From Corynebacterium meitnerae (lineage in GTDB: Bacteria > Actinomycetota > Actinomycetes > Mycobacteriales > Mycobacteriaceae), in the NCBI RefSeq assembly GCF_027570075.1, contig NZ_JAKMUS010000002.1, forward strand, positions 1-64,000: 64,000 nt of DNA. Reading direction: 5' to 3'. A program made the translations under genes and the position numbers. Shown here in pieces: positions 34,616-44,205 of this stretch. Position 1 is the stretch's first letter, and every line of letters begins with the position of its first letter. The notes under the pieces were generated by a model. The model was not told the origin of the DNA. It searched no databases and worked only from the letters and a program-made list of their open reading frames with translations.

Positions 34616-35350
34616 TTAACCATTTCGATTAGCAGAAGCGATAGGGTGGTCCGCTACCTTAAGCTCGCCTCTAAAAGCGCTGGACAGCTTATCGACGACA
34701 TTCGGCGCCACCTGCTCCGGCGTCACCTCTCGGCCGGTTTCGAGGCTGAGGGTGGTCACGTCAGCGTCGTTAATGCCACACGCCACGATGTGGCCGAAGT
34801 AGTCCAGGGTGTTGTTGCAGTTGATAGACAGGCCGTGCATGGTCACACCGTGGGTGATGCGGATGCCAATTTGGCCGAGCTTGCGCTCGCGGCGAAGTTC
34901 ATCGGCGGGGACCCAGACGCCCGAGCGGCCGTCGACACGCCCGGCCTTTTCCACACCAAACTCACGGATGGTGGCAATCATGGCTTCCTCAATGCGGCGG
35001 ACGAAGTCCACGACGTCTACTGGGTCGGCGAGTTTGATGATGGGGTAGACCACCAGCTGGCCTTCTCCGTGCCACGTGATGCGGCCGCCACGGTCCACCT
35101 GGACCACGGGGAGACCGTTGTTCGGCATGTCCTCTGGGTGGGTGCGTTTGCCCGCGGTATAGGTGCTGGGGTGCTGGAGGACGAGCAGAGTGTCACCGAT
35201 GGCATCCTCGGCGCGTTGCGCGGCGAGTTCGGCTTGGAGGTGCCACGTCTCCTCATAATCAACAAGCCCCAGTTCCCGCACGTCAAGTGGGGAATCTGAG
35301 GCTCGGATCGACCTATCGGCCGGGAAGAATGGTTCGCGGGGAGCTGTCAT
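34616..35350 (-). CDS. lipB: Octanoyl-[acyl carrier protein]:protein transferase
   Basis: 244 aa. Transfers octanoate from ACP to lipoyl domains, the step before LipA. The catalytic pair is present: Lys157 in [10 protein letters not shown] and Cys191 in HIVACGIND; the [14 protein letters not shown] motif is intact. It ends 10 bp before the lipA start and follows gcvH by 26 bp in one minus-strand run. Confidence 0.95.
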   Translation of the reverse strand: MTAPREPFFPADRSIRASDSPLDVRELGLVDYEETWHLQAELAAQRAEDAIGDTLLVLQHPSTYTAGKRTHPEDMPNNGLPVVQVDRGGRITWHGEGQLVVYPIIKLADPVDVVDFVRRIEEAMIATIREFGVEKAGRVDGRSGVWVPADELRRERKLGQIGIRITHGVTMHGLSINCNNTLDYFGHIVACGINDADVTTLSLETGREVTPEQVAPNVVDKLSSAFRGELKVADHPIASANRNG

Positions 35351-35376
35351 GCACTACATGGTAGCCCCGCGGAGTT

Positions 35377-35766
35377 TTAGACGCCGTTAGCGGCTGCGTA
35401 CTCGTCAGCAGTCATCAGCGGGCCGACGGACTCGACCTCAACCTCGAACAGCCAACCTTCACCGAACGGATCGTCGTTGATCGTCTCGTAGTTGTCTTCG
35501 ATCTCCTCGTTGACAGCGGTGACGGTACCGGTAACCGGGGAGTACAGGTCGGAGACGGACTTGGTGGACTCCACCTCACCACACGTCTCACCAGCTTCCA
35601 CGGTGTCGCCGACAGCCGGCAGCTCAGCGAAGACGATTTCACCGAGACGCTCCGTAGCAACAGAGGTGATGCCGATGCGCACGGTCTGGCCTACCACTGC
35701 ATCAGCAGCAGCATTGATCCATTCGTGGTCCTCGGAGTAGGAGAATTCCTGGGGCAGATCAGACAT
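35377..35766 (-). CDS. gcvH: Glycine cleavage system H protein
   Basis: 129-aa lipoyl carrier. The lipoylated residue is Lys69 in GEVESTKSVSDLYSP. It shuttles the aminomethyl group between P, T and L proteins. The ATG lies 2 bp after the gcvT stop, indicating tight coupling, and a ribosome site is inside the end of gcvT. Confidence 0.96.
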   Translation of the reverse strand: MSDLPQEFSYSEDHEWINAAADAVVGQTVRIGITSVATERLGEIVFAELPAVGDTVEAGETCGEVESTKSVSDLYSPVTGTVTAVNEEIEDNYETINDDPFGEGWLFEVEVESVGPLMTADEYAAANGV

Positions 35767-35768
35767 GG

Positions 35769-36857
35769 TTACTTGTCCTTTCGGGAGTAGAAGGGGGGCT
35801 CGCTGATGGTGTATGCATACCGCTTGCCGCGGATGTCCACATCCACTTTAGTTCCCACAGCAGCGTGGTTGGGCGCAACGTGCGCCAAAGCTACCGGGTG
35901 GCCCAAAGTGGGGGAGGGCTGACCGGAGGTGACGGTGCCAATCTGCTCGTCCGTACCAGCCAGGAAGATGGCCGCACCCCCACGGGCAGCGCGGCGCTCC
36001 TCCGAGGTCAGGCCAGCAATGACCACGGACGGCTCACGGCCAGTCAGTGCTGCCTTGCCTACGAAGTCAGCTTCTTTCTTGGCAAAGGCGCGGCCCATGC
36101 CGGCCTCCACCGGAGTGATGTCCAAAGACAGCTCATTACCGTACAGCGGCATGGATGCCTCCAAGCGCAGGGAATCACGCGCTGCCAGGCCACACGGGGT
36201 GCCGTGGTCGATGACGGAATCCCAGACGGCCTGTGCGTCCTCGTTCTGGCAGAACAGCTCGAAGCCGTCCTCACCGGTGTAGCCGGTGCGTGCAACAAAA
36301 ACCTCAATGGTCTGACCGTCGGCGACGTTTAGGTTCATCCAGGCGCCGGAGTAGTTGGCGAGGTCGCCCGGTGTGCCGTCGACAAGCGGCTCGAGCACTT
36401 CAAGCGAACGCGGACCTTGCACTGCGACGAGCGCGATGGCCTGCGAATCGTTACGGATCTCCACGTCGAAATTGCCCACGCGATCCTGGAACGCAGCCCA
36501 GACCACGTCGGAATTACCAGCGTTGGGCACGACCATGTAGTGGTCATCGGCGAACTTGTAGGTGATCAGATCGTCCAGGATGCCACCATCCTCGTTGACG
36601 ATCATGGAGTACTTCGCCTTGCCAACCTGCAGGTTAGACAGGGAAGAAATCAGCACGTAGTCCAGGAAGGCGCCGGCCTCCGGGCCCTTCACGTCAATCT
36701 CACCCATGTGAGACAGGTCGAAGATGCCCACGCCTTCGCGCACAGCGCGGTGTTCTTCGAGCTCCTTGCCGTACTTCAGCGGCATGGTCCAACCGCCGAA
36801 GTCAGTGAAGTGCGCACCCAGCTTCTCGTGGGTGGCATGCAAAGGTGTCTGCGGCAT
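35769..36857 (-). CDS. gcvT: Glycine cleavage system T protein (aminomethyltransferase)
   Basis: 362 aa. Transfers the methylene group from the H-protein to tetrahydrofolate and releases ammonia. N-terminal TPLHATHEKLGAHFTDFGGW, then DLSHMGEIDVKGPEA with the catalytic Asp region, and folate-site residues around YTGEDGFELF. Usual length. Thirty-seven bases separate it from gcvP, and it is followed almost without gap by gcvH. Confidence 0.96.
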   Translation of the reverse strand: MPQTPLHATHEKLGAHFTDFGGWTMPLKYGKELEEHRAVREGVGIFDLSHMGEIDVKGPEAGAFLDYVLISSLSNLQVGKAKYSMIVNEDGGILDDLITYKFADDHYMVVPNAGNSDVVWAAFQDRVGNFDVEIRNDSQAIALVAVQGPRSLEVLEPLVDGTPGDLANYSGAWMNLNVADGQTIEVFVARTGYTGEDGFELFCQNEDAQAVWDSVIDHGTPCGLAARDSLRLEASMPLYGNELSLDITPVEAGMGRAFAKKEADFVGKAALTGREPSVVIAGLTSEERRAARGGAAIFLAGTDEQIGTVTSGQPSPTLGHPVALAHVAPNHAAVGTKVDVDIRGKRYAYTISEPPFYSRKDK

Positions 36858-36894
36858 ATCAGTTACTCCTTGTCTTAATCCGTGTCAGTGGTGT

Positions 36895-39750
36895 TTAGGC
36901 TTCAGGCTGCTCGATGTCGAAGGCCTCTGGTGGCGGGCAGGCGCACACGAGGTTGCGGTCGCCATAGGCTTCGTCGATGCGGCGCACCGGCGGGAAGTAC
37001 TTGTTGGTCAGCAGGGTATCCACCGGGTAGGCAGCCTTCTGGCGGCTGAACTCGTAGTTCCAGTCGCCGGCGATGAGGCTGCGGGCGGTGAACGGTGCGT
37101 GGTGGACCACGGAATCCTCGTAGGCCACCTTGCCGTCGATGATCTCCTGGATCTCTGCGCGGATGGAACGCATCGCGGCGATGAAGCGGTCCAGCTCTTC
37201 CACGTCCTCGGACTCGGTCGGCTCAATCATGAGGGTGCCGGCGACGGGGAATGCCAGGGTGGGGGCGTGGAAGCCGTAGTCCACCAGACGCTTGGCCACA
37301 TCGGCGGCGGTCACGCCGGACTGATCGGTGATCTCACGCAGGTCAATGATGCACTCGTGGCCCACCAAGCCAGCGTTACCGGTGTAGAGGACCGGGAAGG
37401 AATCATTGAGCTCATGCGCCACATAGTTGGCGTTGAGGATGGCGTTGCGGGTAGCAGATGCCAAGCCCTCAGCGCCGGACATAGCGATGTAGGCCCACGA
37501 AATTGGCAGAACACCAGCGGAACCGTAGGTGGTTGCCGCGATCGGCACACCAGCACCCTGCGGTGCTTCCTCGCCAGCGTTGCTGCCATCCACTGCCTGG
37601 GGGTCAGACGGCAGGAACGGTGCCAGGTGAGCGCCCACGCCGATCGGGCCAACACCCGGGCCACCGCCGCCGTGCGGGATGGTGAAGGTCTTGTGCAGGT
37701 TCAGGTGGCTGCAGTCACCACCGAAATCACCCGGGCGGGCAAGGCCGGTCAGCGCGTTCATGTTGGCGCCGTCGATGTAGACCTGGCCGCCAACGGCGTG
37801 GACCTTGTCCGCCACCTCCTTCACCGTGTCCTCGTACACGCCGTGTGTGGACGGGTAGGTGATCATGATGGCAGCAACGTGGTCGCCGTACTGCTCCAGC
37901 TTCTTGTCCAGGTCCTCCATGTCAATGGAGCCATCCGGAGCGGTTGCCACGACGACTACGCGCAGGTTTGCCAGCGTTGCGGACGCGGCGTTCGTGCCGT
38001 GCGCGGATGCCGGGATGAGGCAGATATCGCGCTCCGTGTCGCCGTTGGCCACGTGGTAGCGGCGCATAGCCAGCAGGCCAGCGAGCTCGCCCGTCGCACC
38101 AGAGTTCGGCTGGACAGACACTGCGTCGTAGCCGGTGATTTCCACAAGCCAGCCCGTCAGCTCGTCGATGAGCTCGCGCCATCCCTCCGTGTACTTGTCC
38201 GGGGTGAACGGGTGGACATTGGCAAAGCCCGGCCAGGTGATAGCCTCCAGGCCCGCCGTCGGGTTGAGCTTCATCGTGCACGAACCCAGCGGAATCATCG
38301 TGCGATCCAGCGCCAGATCCTTGTCGCCGAGCATGCGGATGTAGCGCATCATCATGGTCTCGGAGTGGTGGGTGTTGAACACCTCGTGCGTGAGCAGATC
38401 CGTGGTGCGCTCCAGCTCCTTCGGCAAGTGAGAGCCAGCCTCAGCCGCCGGCGCATCCTTAATTCCAAAGCCAGCGAGCAGCGCCACCAGATCAGCCTCA
38501 TCGGTGTCTTCGCCAAAGCTCACACCGACAGTATCTGCATCAATCGCGCGCACCAGGTAGCCGTTTTCAGCCAGCTCGTCCACAATCTGCTGAGCACGGC
38601 CAGGCACAGAAACAGCCACCGTGTCGAAGAATTTCTCGTGCGTCACGTCAAGGCCGCCTGTGCTTATCGACGCCGCAAAGCGTCCCGCCCACTCATGCAC
38701 CTTCTCCGCGATCTCCTTGAGGCCAGCGGGGCCGTGGTACACGGCGTACATGGAGGCCGTGACTGCGAGCAGCGCCTGTGCGGTACAAATGTTGGAGGTC
38801 GCCTTCTCACGGCGAATATGCTGCTCACGCGTCTGCAGAGCCAGGCGGTAAGCCGGGTAGCCCTCCGCATCCACGGACACACCCACCAGGCGGCCCGGCA
38901 TCTGACGCTTCAGCTTCTCCGACACAGCCATGTACGCGGCATGCGGGCCACCGTAGAACAGCGGCACACCGAAACGCTGCGTGGTGCCCACAGCAATGTC
39001 AGCGCCCATCGTGCCCGGTGCTTCCAGAAGCAGAAGCGCCAGCGGATCAGCCACCACGGTGGCCAGACCACCGCGGGAGTGAATCGCCTCGATCACGGGG
39101 CGCGGGTCAGAGATATCGCCTTCTGTTCCCGGGTACGCAATCACGACACCGACGAAGTCCTCGCCCACGAGGTTGGAATCCAGTGCGGTGACCTCAACCT
39201 CAAGGTCGAGTGCGCGAGCACGCTCCGCAGCAACGTTGATCACCTGCGGGTGCAGGCGGGCATCCAGCAGCACGCGGCGGCCCTTCTTCACTGCGCGCGA
39301 CATGAGTCCAATAGCTTCTGCGACGGCAGACGCCTCATCCAGCAGCGACGCATTCGCCATTGGCAGGCCGGTCAGGTCCTGCACCATCGTCTGGAAATTC
39401 AGCAGTGCTTCCAGGCGGCCCTGGGAAATCTCCGGCTGGTATGGCGTGTAGGCCGTGTACCAACCGGCATCTTCCACCACGCCACGGCGAATCACCGGGG
39501 GAGTGACGGTGGAGGAGTAGCCCTGGCCATGGAAAGCACGCAGCACCGTGTTCTTCGCCGCCAACTCACGCAGGCGGTCCTGTGCTTCCTTCTCCGTCAG
39601 CGCGGGCGGAAGGTTCAAAGGCTGTTTGGCAAGAATCCCTGCCGGTATCGCTGCGTCGACAAGCTCCTGAATCGAGCCGTACCCCACGGTGTCGAGCATC
39701 TTTGCGCGTTCGCTATCAGTCGGACCGATATGGCGAGAGATGTAATCCAC
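36895..39750 (-). CDS. gcvP: Glycine dehydrogenase (decarboxylating), P protein
   Basis: 951-aa homodimer-type P protein (N and C halves fused). The PLP Lys is in CSHLNLHKTFTIPHGGGGPG, and the glycine-rich loop follows. It decarboxylates glycine and loads the aminomethyl group on H. The GTG at 39750 has GGAG about 10 nt upstream. About 80 bp upstream of it a TACACT box could be the -10; no glycine riboswitch fold was seen in the leader. Confidence 0.96.
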   Translation of the reverse strand: MDYISRHIGPTDSERAKMLDTVGYGSIQELVDAAIPAGILAKQPLNLPPALTEKEAQDRLRELAAKNTVLRAFHGQGYSSTVTPPVIRRGVVEDAGWYTAYTPYQPEISQGRLEALLNFQTMVQDLTGLPMANASLLDEASAVAEAIGLMSRAVKKGRRVLLDARLHPQVINVAAERARALDLEVEVTALDSNLVGEDFVGVVIAYPGTEGDISDPRPVIEAIHSRGGLATVVADPLALLLLEAPGTMGADIAVGTTQRFGVPLFYGGPHAAYMAVSEKLKRQMPGRLVGVSVDAEGYPAYRLALQTREQHIRREKATSNICTAQALLAVTASMYAVYHGPAGLKEIAEKVHEWAGRFAASISTGGLDVTHEKFFDTVAVSVPGRAQQIVDELAENGYLVRAIDADTVGVSFGEDTDEADLVALLAGFGIKDAPAAEAGSHLPKELERTTDLLTHEVFNTHHSETMMMRYIRMLGDKDLALDRTMIPLGSCTMKLNPTAGLEAITWPGFANVHPFTPDKYTEGWRELIDELTGWLVEITGYDAVSVQPNSGATGELAGLLAMRRYHVANGDTERDICLIPASAHGTNAASATLANLRVVVVATAPDGSIDMEDLDKKLEQYGDHVAAIMITYPSTHGVYEDTVKEVADKVHAVGGQVYIDGANMNALTGLARPGDFGGDCSHLNLHKTFTIPHGGGGPGVGPIGVGAHLAPFLPSDPQAVDGSNAGEEAPQGAGVPIAATTYGSAGVLPISWAYIAMSGAEGLASATRNAILNANYVAHELNDSFPVLYTGNAGLVGHECIIDLREITDQSGVTAADVAKRLVDYGFHAPTLAFPVAGTLMIEPTESEDVEELDRFIAAMRSIRAEIQEIIDGKVAYEDSVVHHAPFTARSLIAGDWNYEFSRQKAAYPVDTLLTNKYFPPVRRIDEAYGDRNLVCACPPPEAFDIEQPEA

Positions 39751-39832
39751 GCTGACTGCACTCCTTGCTTTAGTTAGTTGCGATCACTGAACAAGTGTAG
39801 AGACTCTCCCCGGTGCGCGTGCGAAGAATGCA

Positions 39833-39865
39833 AAGTGCCGGCCCCCGAGCGGGGAACCGGCACTT
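39833..39865 (-). terminator. Terminator of aceF
   Basis: AAGTGCCGG and CCGGCACTT arms pair around a 15-nt loop which has its own complementary C/G runs; on the minus strand it ends in CACTTTG. It begins 20 bp after the aceF stop and separates it from gcvP. Confidence 0.7.
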
Positions 39866-39885
39866 ATTTAACAGCAGGCGAGTCT

Positions 39886-41913
39886 CTAGAGATCCAGGTC
39901 GTCCTCGAAGTCGCCCACCTCGATGCGGTCCACGATGGTGGACACGAAGCGACCTGCATCCGCACCGTCAACCAGCTGGTGGTCGTACGTGAACGGCAGG
40001 TAGCACATCTGGCGGATAGCAATCGAGTCAATGCCTTCCTCAGTGACAATCACCGGGCGCTTCTGAATAGCAGCGGTGCCCAGGATGCCAGCCTGCGGTG
40101 GGGTGAGGATCGGGGTATCCAGCAGTGCACCCTCGGAACCAATGTTGGACACCGTGAAGGTTGCACCGGACAGGTCAGACGGGCGTAGCTTCTTGTTGCG
40201 TGCGCGCTCCGCCAGATCCGCGATGCCCTTAGCGATGTCAGCCAGGGACATGTCCTGAACACCCTTCAGCACCGGAACCAGCAGACCCTGCGGGGTATCC
40301 ACAGCGATGCCGATGTTCACCGTGTCGTGGTAGGTGATCTCCTTGGTCTCCGCGTTGTAGGACGCGTTGACGTTCGGGTGCTGTACCAGTGCCTCAGCCG
40401 TGGCCTTCACGAAGAAGTGCAGGTATGTGATGTTCACGCCATGCTTGTCGACGAATGCCGGCTTCACGCTCTTACGCAGCTCTGCCACGCGGGTGACGTC
40501 TGCCTCCTGGACGTGGGTGAGCTGTGCAGTGGTCTGCAGGGACTCCACCATCTTGGAAGCCGTGATCTCACGGATGCGGTTGACCTTCTGCGTGGTGCCA
40601 ATGAGCTCAGCCTTCGCAGCATCCACGGACTTGGTGGACCAGCGTGCGCGTGGGCCAGAGTCCTTCTGTTCAACAGCGCCGGTAGCAGTAGCGCCACCCT
40701 CAGCAGCGGCGATGACGTCCTGCTTACGGATGCGACCACCAACACCGGTGCCCTCAATGGTGTTCAGGTCAACGCCGTGCTTGTCAGCGAGTTTGCGCAC
40801 CAGCGGAGTGACGTACGGCACCTTGCCACCGTTATCCACCTTGGTGGAACCAGCAGGTGCAGCTGCCGGCTTCTCGGCCTTCGGTTTGTCTTCCTGCTTC
40901 GGTGCTTCTTCCTTCGGCTTATCTGCCTGCTTCGGAGTTTCCTCAGCAGGTTGCTCGTCCTTCTTGGCAGGTGCTGCGTTGGCGTCGCCGATGCGGGCGA
41001 TGACAGCACCGACTTCGATGGTGTCGTCTTCTTCGGCGAGGATTTCCACGATGGTGCCGGCGACCGGGGATGGGATTTCGGTGTCGACCTTGTCTGTGGA
41101 GACCTCGAGCAGTGGTTCGTCGACGTCGACGGTGTCGCCGACGGACTTCAGCCAGGTGGTGATGGTGCCTTCGGTGACGGATTCGCCGAGTTCCGGCATT
41201 TCCACATCGGTAGCGTCACCAGAGCCAGCAGACGGGGCTTCCTCGGTAGGCTTTTCTGCCTTTGGTTCTTCTGCCTTCGGCTTCGTCTCGGCAGGTGCAT
41301 CGTCCTTCTTGGCAGGTGCTGCGTTGGCGTCGCCGATGCGGGCGATGACAGCACCGACTTCGATGGTGTCGTCTTCTTCGGCGAGGATTTCCACGATGGT
41401 GCCGGCGACCGGGGATGGGATTTCGGTGTCGACCTTGTCTGTGGAGACCTCGAGCAGTGGTTCGTCGACGTCGACGGTGTCGCCGACGGACTTCAGCCAG
41501 GTGGTGATGGTGCCTTCGGTGACGGATTCGCCGAGTTCCGGCATTTCCACATCGGTAGCGTCACCAGAGCCAGCAGACGGGGCTTCCTCGGCAGGCTCTT
41601 CTGCCTTCGACTCCGCCTCGGCAGGCTTGTCGGCCTTAGCCGCGTCACCGGAGTCATCGGAAGAAGGCTTTTCATCCGCGTCCCCAACGATGGCGATCAC
41701 GGAACCGACCTCAACCGTGTCGTCCTCTTCTGCCTTAATTTCAAGCAGAACACCCGATACGGGGGAAGGAATTTCCGTGTCGACCTTGTCTGTGGAGACC
41801 TCGAGCAACGGTTCGTCGACCTCGACAGAATCACCAACGGACTTCAGCCACGTGGTGATAGTGCCTTCGGTGACCGATTCGCCCAGCTCGGGCATCTCAA
41901 CTGAGTGAGCCAT
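39886..41913 (-). CDS. aceF: Dihydrolipoamide acyltransferase (E2) with three lipoyl domains
   Basis: 675 aa. Three lipoyl domains (about 3-76, 117-190, 232-305), each with the [10 protein letters not shown] lipoyl-Lys motif, are joined by Ala/Pro/Lys/Glu-rich linkers; then an E3-binding domain ([19 protein letters not shown]) and the catalytic domain with [14 protein letters not shown]. In corynebacteria this E2, often labelled SucB, serves pyruvate dehydrogenase, and the 2-oxoglutarate complex shares it through OdhA; so aceF is the better symbol. Domains 2 and 3 are identical over 292 bp of DNA. Needs LipA/LipB for its cofactor. Confidence 0.94.
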   Translation of the reverse strand: MAHSVEMPELGESVTEGTITTWLKSVGDSVEVDEPLLEVSTDKVDTEIPSPVSGVLLEIKAEEDDTVEVGSVIAIVGDADEKPSSDDSGDAAKADKPAEAESKAEEPAEEAPSAGSGDATDVEMPELGESVTEGTITTWLKSVGDTVDVDEPLLEVSTDKVDTEIPSPVAGTIVEILAEEDDTIEVGAVIARIGDANAAPAKKDDAPAETKPKAEEPKAEKPTEEAPSAGSGDATDVEMPELGESVTEGTITTWLKSVGDTVDVDEPLLEVSTDKVDTEIPSPVAGTIVEILAEEDDTIEVGAVIARIGDANAAPAKKDEQPAEETPKQADKPKEEAPKQEDKPKAEKPAAAPAGSTKVDNGGKVPYVTPLVRKLADKHGVDLNTIEGTGVGGRIRKQDVIAAAEGGATATGAVEQKDSGPRARWSTKSVDAAKAELIGTTQKVNRIREITASKMVESLQTTAQLTHVQEADVTRVAELRKSVKPAFVDKHGVNITYLHFFVKATAEALVQHPNVNASYNAETKEITYHDTVNIGIAVDTPQGLLVPVLKGVQDMSLADIAKGIADLAERARNKKLRPSDLSGATFTVSNIGSEGALLDTPILTPPQAGILGTAAIQKRPVIVTEEGIDSIAIRQMCYLPFTYDHQLVDGADAGRFVSTIVDRIEVGDFEDDLDL
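40955..41246 (-). repeat. 292-bp perfect direct repeat in aceF, copy 1 (third lipoyl domain)
   Basis: Identical base for base by eye to 41300-41591 (offset 345 bp). Encodes most of lipoyl domain 3 plus the linker before it. Flanking sequence differs at once on both sides. Confidence 0.9.
41300..41591 (-). repeat. 292-bp perfect direct repeat in aceF, copy 2 (second lipoyl domain)
   Basis: Partner of 40955-41246. The first lipoyl domain (about 41690-41905) has a related protein sequence but clearly different DNA, so the identity of copies 1 and 2 is not protein-level constraint alone. Confidence 0.9.
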
Positions 41914-42007
41914 TATGTTTGAGTCTCCTCTACAACTTTGCAGACGTTTATCCGCATCTAGCGTACCCGCTTCGCTGTTATCGCGTTCGACTAGATAGGG
42001 GGTGGCA

Positions 42008-42023
42008 TAAGATGTGGTGCGTG
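42008..42023 (+). promoter_or_regulatory. Leaderless promoter -10 of the gene at 42021
   Basis: TAAGAT at 42008-42013 is 7 nt before the GTG at 42021. The ATG at 42012 lies inside the -10 box and would not be in the transcript. Confidence 0.55.
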
Positions 42024-42416
42024 TTTAATCTCTTTGGCTCCCGCAAGAAGCCCACTGCTTTCAAGCCGCCGCGCGGTCCCGGGGACACCGTGCGCCCTGA
42101 AGATGCCCAGTACCTCAAGGAATGGGTGGCGGATAAAGGTTTCGTTGAGGGCTTTGTGGAACCAGAGACGATGGTCAACGAGATGTCTGTTGTGCTCGTC
42201 GCTGAGAATGGGGAGTACACGCGTCGCCGAATCGGTGGTCCGAAGGGGATTGATGCGGTGAGCAAGCTGTTGGGCATTTCGCTTTACGACGTCGAGGAGA
42301 CCGGCTACCCCGACCGCATGCGCAAGCGCATTGAACAGGAACGCATCCTGCGCAAACGGGCTGAACAAAAGGAACGCCGCGCTAAGTTTGAGCGCGGCGA
42401 AGATCCTAATTCGTAG
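42021..42416 (+). CDS. Conserved hypothetical basic/charged protein
   Basis: 131-aa soluble protein beginning [13 protein letters not shown] central region ([27 protein letters not shown], then [18 protein letters not shown]) is followed by a C-terminal run of charged helix ([22 protein letters not shown]). No family recognised. Start placed at GTG 42021, 7 nt after TAAGAT; an upstream ATG at 42012 is the alternative. It is divergent from aceF, about 107 bp apart. Confidence 0.7.
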   Translation: MFNLFGSRKKPTAFKPPRGPGDTVRPEDAQYLKEWVADKGFVEGFVEPETMVNEMSVVLVAENGEYTRRRIGGPKGIDAVSKLLGISLYDVEETGYPDRMRKRIEQERILRKRAEQKERRAKFERGEDPNS

Positions 42417-42448
42417 AATTCGTATTAGCCTCTGAGCGCCCACTCCCG

Positions 42449-42546
42449 GTGTAAAATTTTACATTGCACCGGTAACTACCAAACACTAGAAATTTTCTAC
42501 CAGGGGTTTCATCCGGGCCGGTTTTTCGCGATGTAAATTTTTACAC
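42449..42546 (-). repeat. 98-bp repeat element, copy B
   Basis: Inverted relative to copy A at 25-122, aligned without gaps, 77 of 98 positions identical by hand count. Conserved blocks are the two AT-rich palindromic ends (one is GTGTAAAATTTTACAC-like), the core AAACCCCTGGTAG and the block GTAGTTACCG.TGCAA. The end palindromes are about 84 bp apart centre to centre, as in copy A. It sits between the convergent gene at 42021 and pepA. Confidence 0.8.
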
Positions 42547-42560
42547 ACGTTCGGCGAAGG

Positions 42561-42587
42561 AAAGGGGCCAAGGATGCCCCTGGCCCC
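42561..42587 (-). terminator. Terminator of pepA
   Basis: On the minus strand GGGGCCA and TGGCCCC pair around a 10-nt loop, followed by TTTCC. About 40 bp after the pepA stop. Confidence 0.7.
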
Positions 42588-42625
42588 GTCATCCTCCACG
42601 ATGTGCTGGGAGTAGACACATTGTG

Positions 42626-44110
42626 CTACTTGGCAGCAAGCTGCGTCAGCGTATCCACGATGGTGCGTACCGGCACACCCGTTGCACGGGACGGCGTGAA
42701 GCCGTAAGCGGAACCGGTGTTCCAGGCGGGGCTGGCAACGTCGATATGCGCCCACTGAATGCCTTCACCCACGAACTTGGCCAGGTAGGTTGCGGCGAAT
42801 TCCATCCCGCCGAAGCGATCCGCGTTGGTGTTCTTGATGTCAGCGACAGCGGACTTAATCTCCTCGTCGTGCTCCTCCAGCATCGGCATTGCCCAACCCG
42901 GTTCATCGAGTTCACGGGCGGTTTCGGCAATTGCATCACGCAGTTCATCAGAGCCCATGACACCGAAGGTGCGCTTGCCCAGCGCAACCATCTGCGCGCC
43001 GGTGAGCGTGGACGTTTCAATGAGGTAGTCCGGGTTGTCTTCGCTGGCGCGCGCGATGGCATCGGCCAGAACCAAGCGGCCTTCTGCGTCGGTATTGATC
43101 ACCTCGCTGGTGATCCCCCCGTAATGGGTAATCACATCGCCGGGGCGCTGGGCGGCACCAGACGGCATGTTCTCCGCCATGGCCATCCATGCATCAATAC
43201 GAACCGGGAGGTTGAGTGAAGCGGCAGCACACGTTGCGGCAAGAACAGCAGCGGAGCCACCCATATCCATGACCATCTGTTCCATGCCCGATGCCGGCTT
43301 CAAAGAGATGCCGCCGGTGTCAAAGGTGATGCCTTTACCCACGAGCGCGACAGAGGTCGTGGCATTCTCCGGCGCCCAGGTCAGGTGCACCAGACGTGGC
43401 GGGTTGTCCGAGCCCTGGCCAACTGCCGTGATGCCGCCGAAGCCCTGAGCGTCCAGCTCCTTCTCGTCGAGGACCTCCACCGTCAGACCCGATGCCTCGC
43501 CAACCGTGCGAGCAAGATCGGCGTAGTTAGTGGGGTACAGCAGGTTAGACGGAGTGTTCACCAGATCGCGGGCGAGTGCCACGGCGTGGCAGATGCTCAC
43601 AGCAGCGTCGAATTCCGCGAGGTCATCCTCAGAGCCCACCACGGTGATGGTGGTGGAGTGTTCCTGTTCATCTTTGTCGTCGTTTGTCTTCAACCCGTCG
43701 TAGGCGTAGCCGCCGAGAAGAAGACCTTCCACGATCGGGCGCACGCCGAAATCAGCAGTGACAACGGCACGCTCAGTGCCCTTGAGTGCACGTGCAGCAG
43801 CGCCCATCGCGCGGCGCACGGCGGTCTCAGTGGAGTGAGGGCCCTCGGTGTCACCCAGGCCGACGGCGATAAACAGGGTGCCGTCCACCACAACCTTGGT
43901 TACTTCACCCGCGGACCCCTTTGCGCCAAGAGCCTCCAGGGATTCAAGCAAGCCTTCCTTGGTCAGCTGCGATACCGGGAGCTCCAGTCCCTCACCGGAA
44001 GACACGGGGATGATGCGTGCGGCGCCCTTTGGTGCGTCGGTAGCGAACTCAACCTGGGCTAGACGTCCGTGCGAGGGGAGAACGTTATTGAAATGCGGCA
44101 AAACAGCCAT
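42626..44110 (-). CDS. pepA: Leucyl aminopeptidase (M17)
   Basis: 494-aa M17 metallopeptidase, two-metal, removing N-terminal residues from peptides in the cytoplasm. The catalytic domain shows VGKGITFDTGGISLKP, MAMAENMPSGAAQRPGDV and the metal-binding signature NTDAEGRLVLADA. The ATG has AAGGAGG but with a long 12-nt spacer. Divergent from ilvE. In some bacteria PepA also binds DNA; nothing here tests that. Confidence 0.96.
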   Translation of the reverse strand: MAVLPHFNNVLPSHGRLAQVEFATDAPKGAARIIPVSSGEGLELPVSQLTKEGLLESLEALGAKGSAGEVTKVVVDGTLFIAVGLGDTEGPHSTETAVRRAMGAAARALKGTERAVVTADFGVRPIVEGLLLGGYAYDGLKTNDDKDEQEHSTTITVVGSEDDLAEFDAAVSICHAVALARDLVNTPSNLLYPTNYADLARTVGEASGLTVEVLDEKELDAQGFGGITAVGQGSDNPPRLVHLTWAPENATTSVALVGKGITFDTGGISLKPASGMEQMVMDMGGSAAVLAATCAAASLNLPVRIDAWMAMAENMPSGAAQRPGDVITHYGGITSEVINTDAEGRLVLADAIARASEDNPDYLIETSTLTGAQMVALGKRTFGVMGSDELRDAIAETARELDEPGWAMPMLEEHDEEIKSAVADIKNTNADRFGGMEFAATYLAKFVGEGIQWAHIDVASPAWNTGSAYGFTPSRATGVPVRTIVDTLTQLAAK

Positions 44111-44205
44111 GGGGTGCTAGATCCTCCTTATATAAAAGGTCTTTATTCTTCGCCCCGATACTACTGACGCTGGCGGTGTTCACCCGCGGAGTATGCTTCA
44201 AAGGC

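Noticed and set aside
36724..39777. Plus-strand open frame of 1017 codons opposite gcvP
   Set aside because: Antisense shadow of gcvP; composition Arg/His/Val-rich and no recognisable domain.
39751..39885. Glycine riboswitch upstream of gcvP
   Set aside because: Leader is too short after the aceF terminator and lacks the conserved aptamer blocks.
40327..41908. Two long plus-strand frames opposite aceF
   Set aside because: They mirror the lipoyl repeats; repeated Ser/Asp content comes from the antisense of the repeat.
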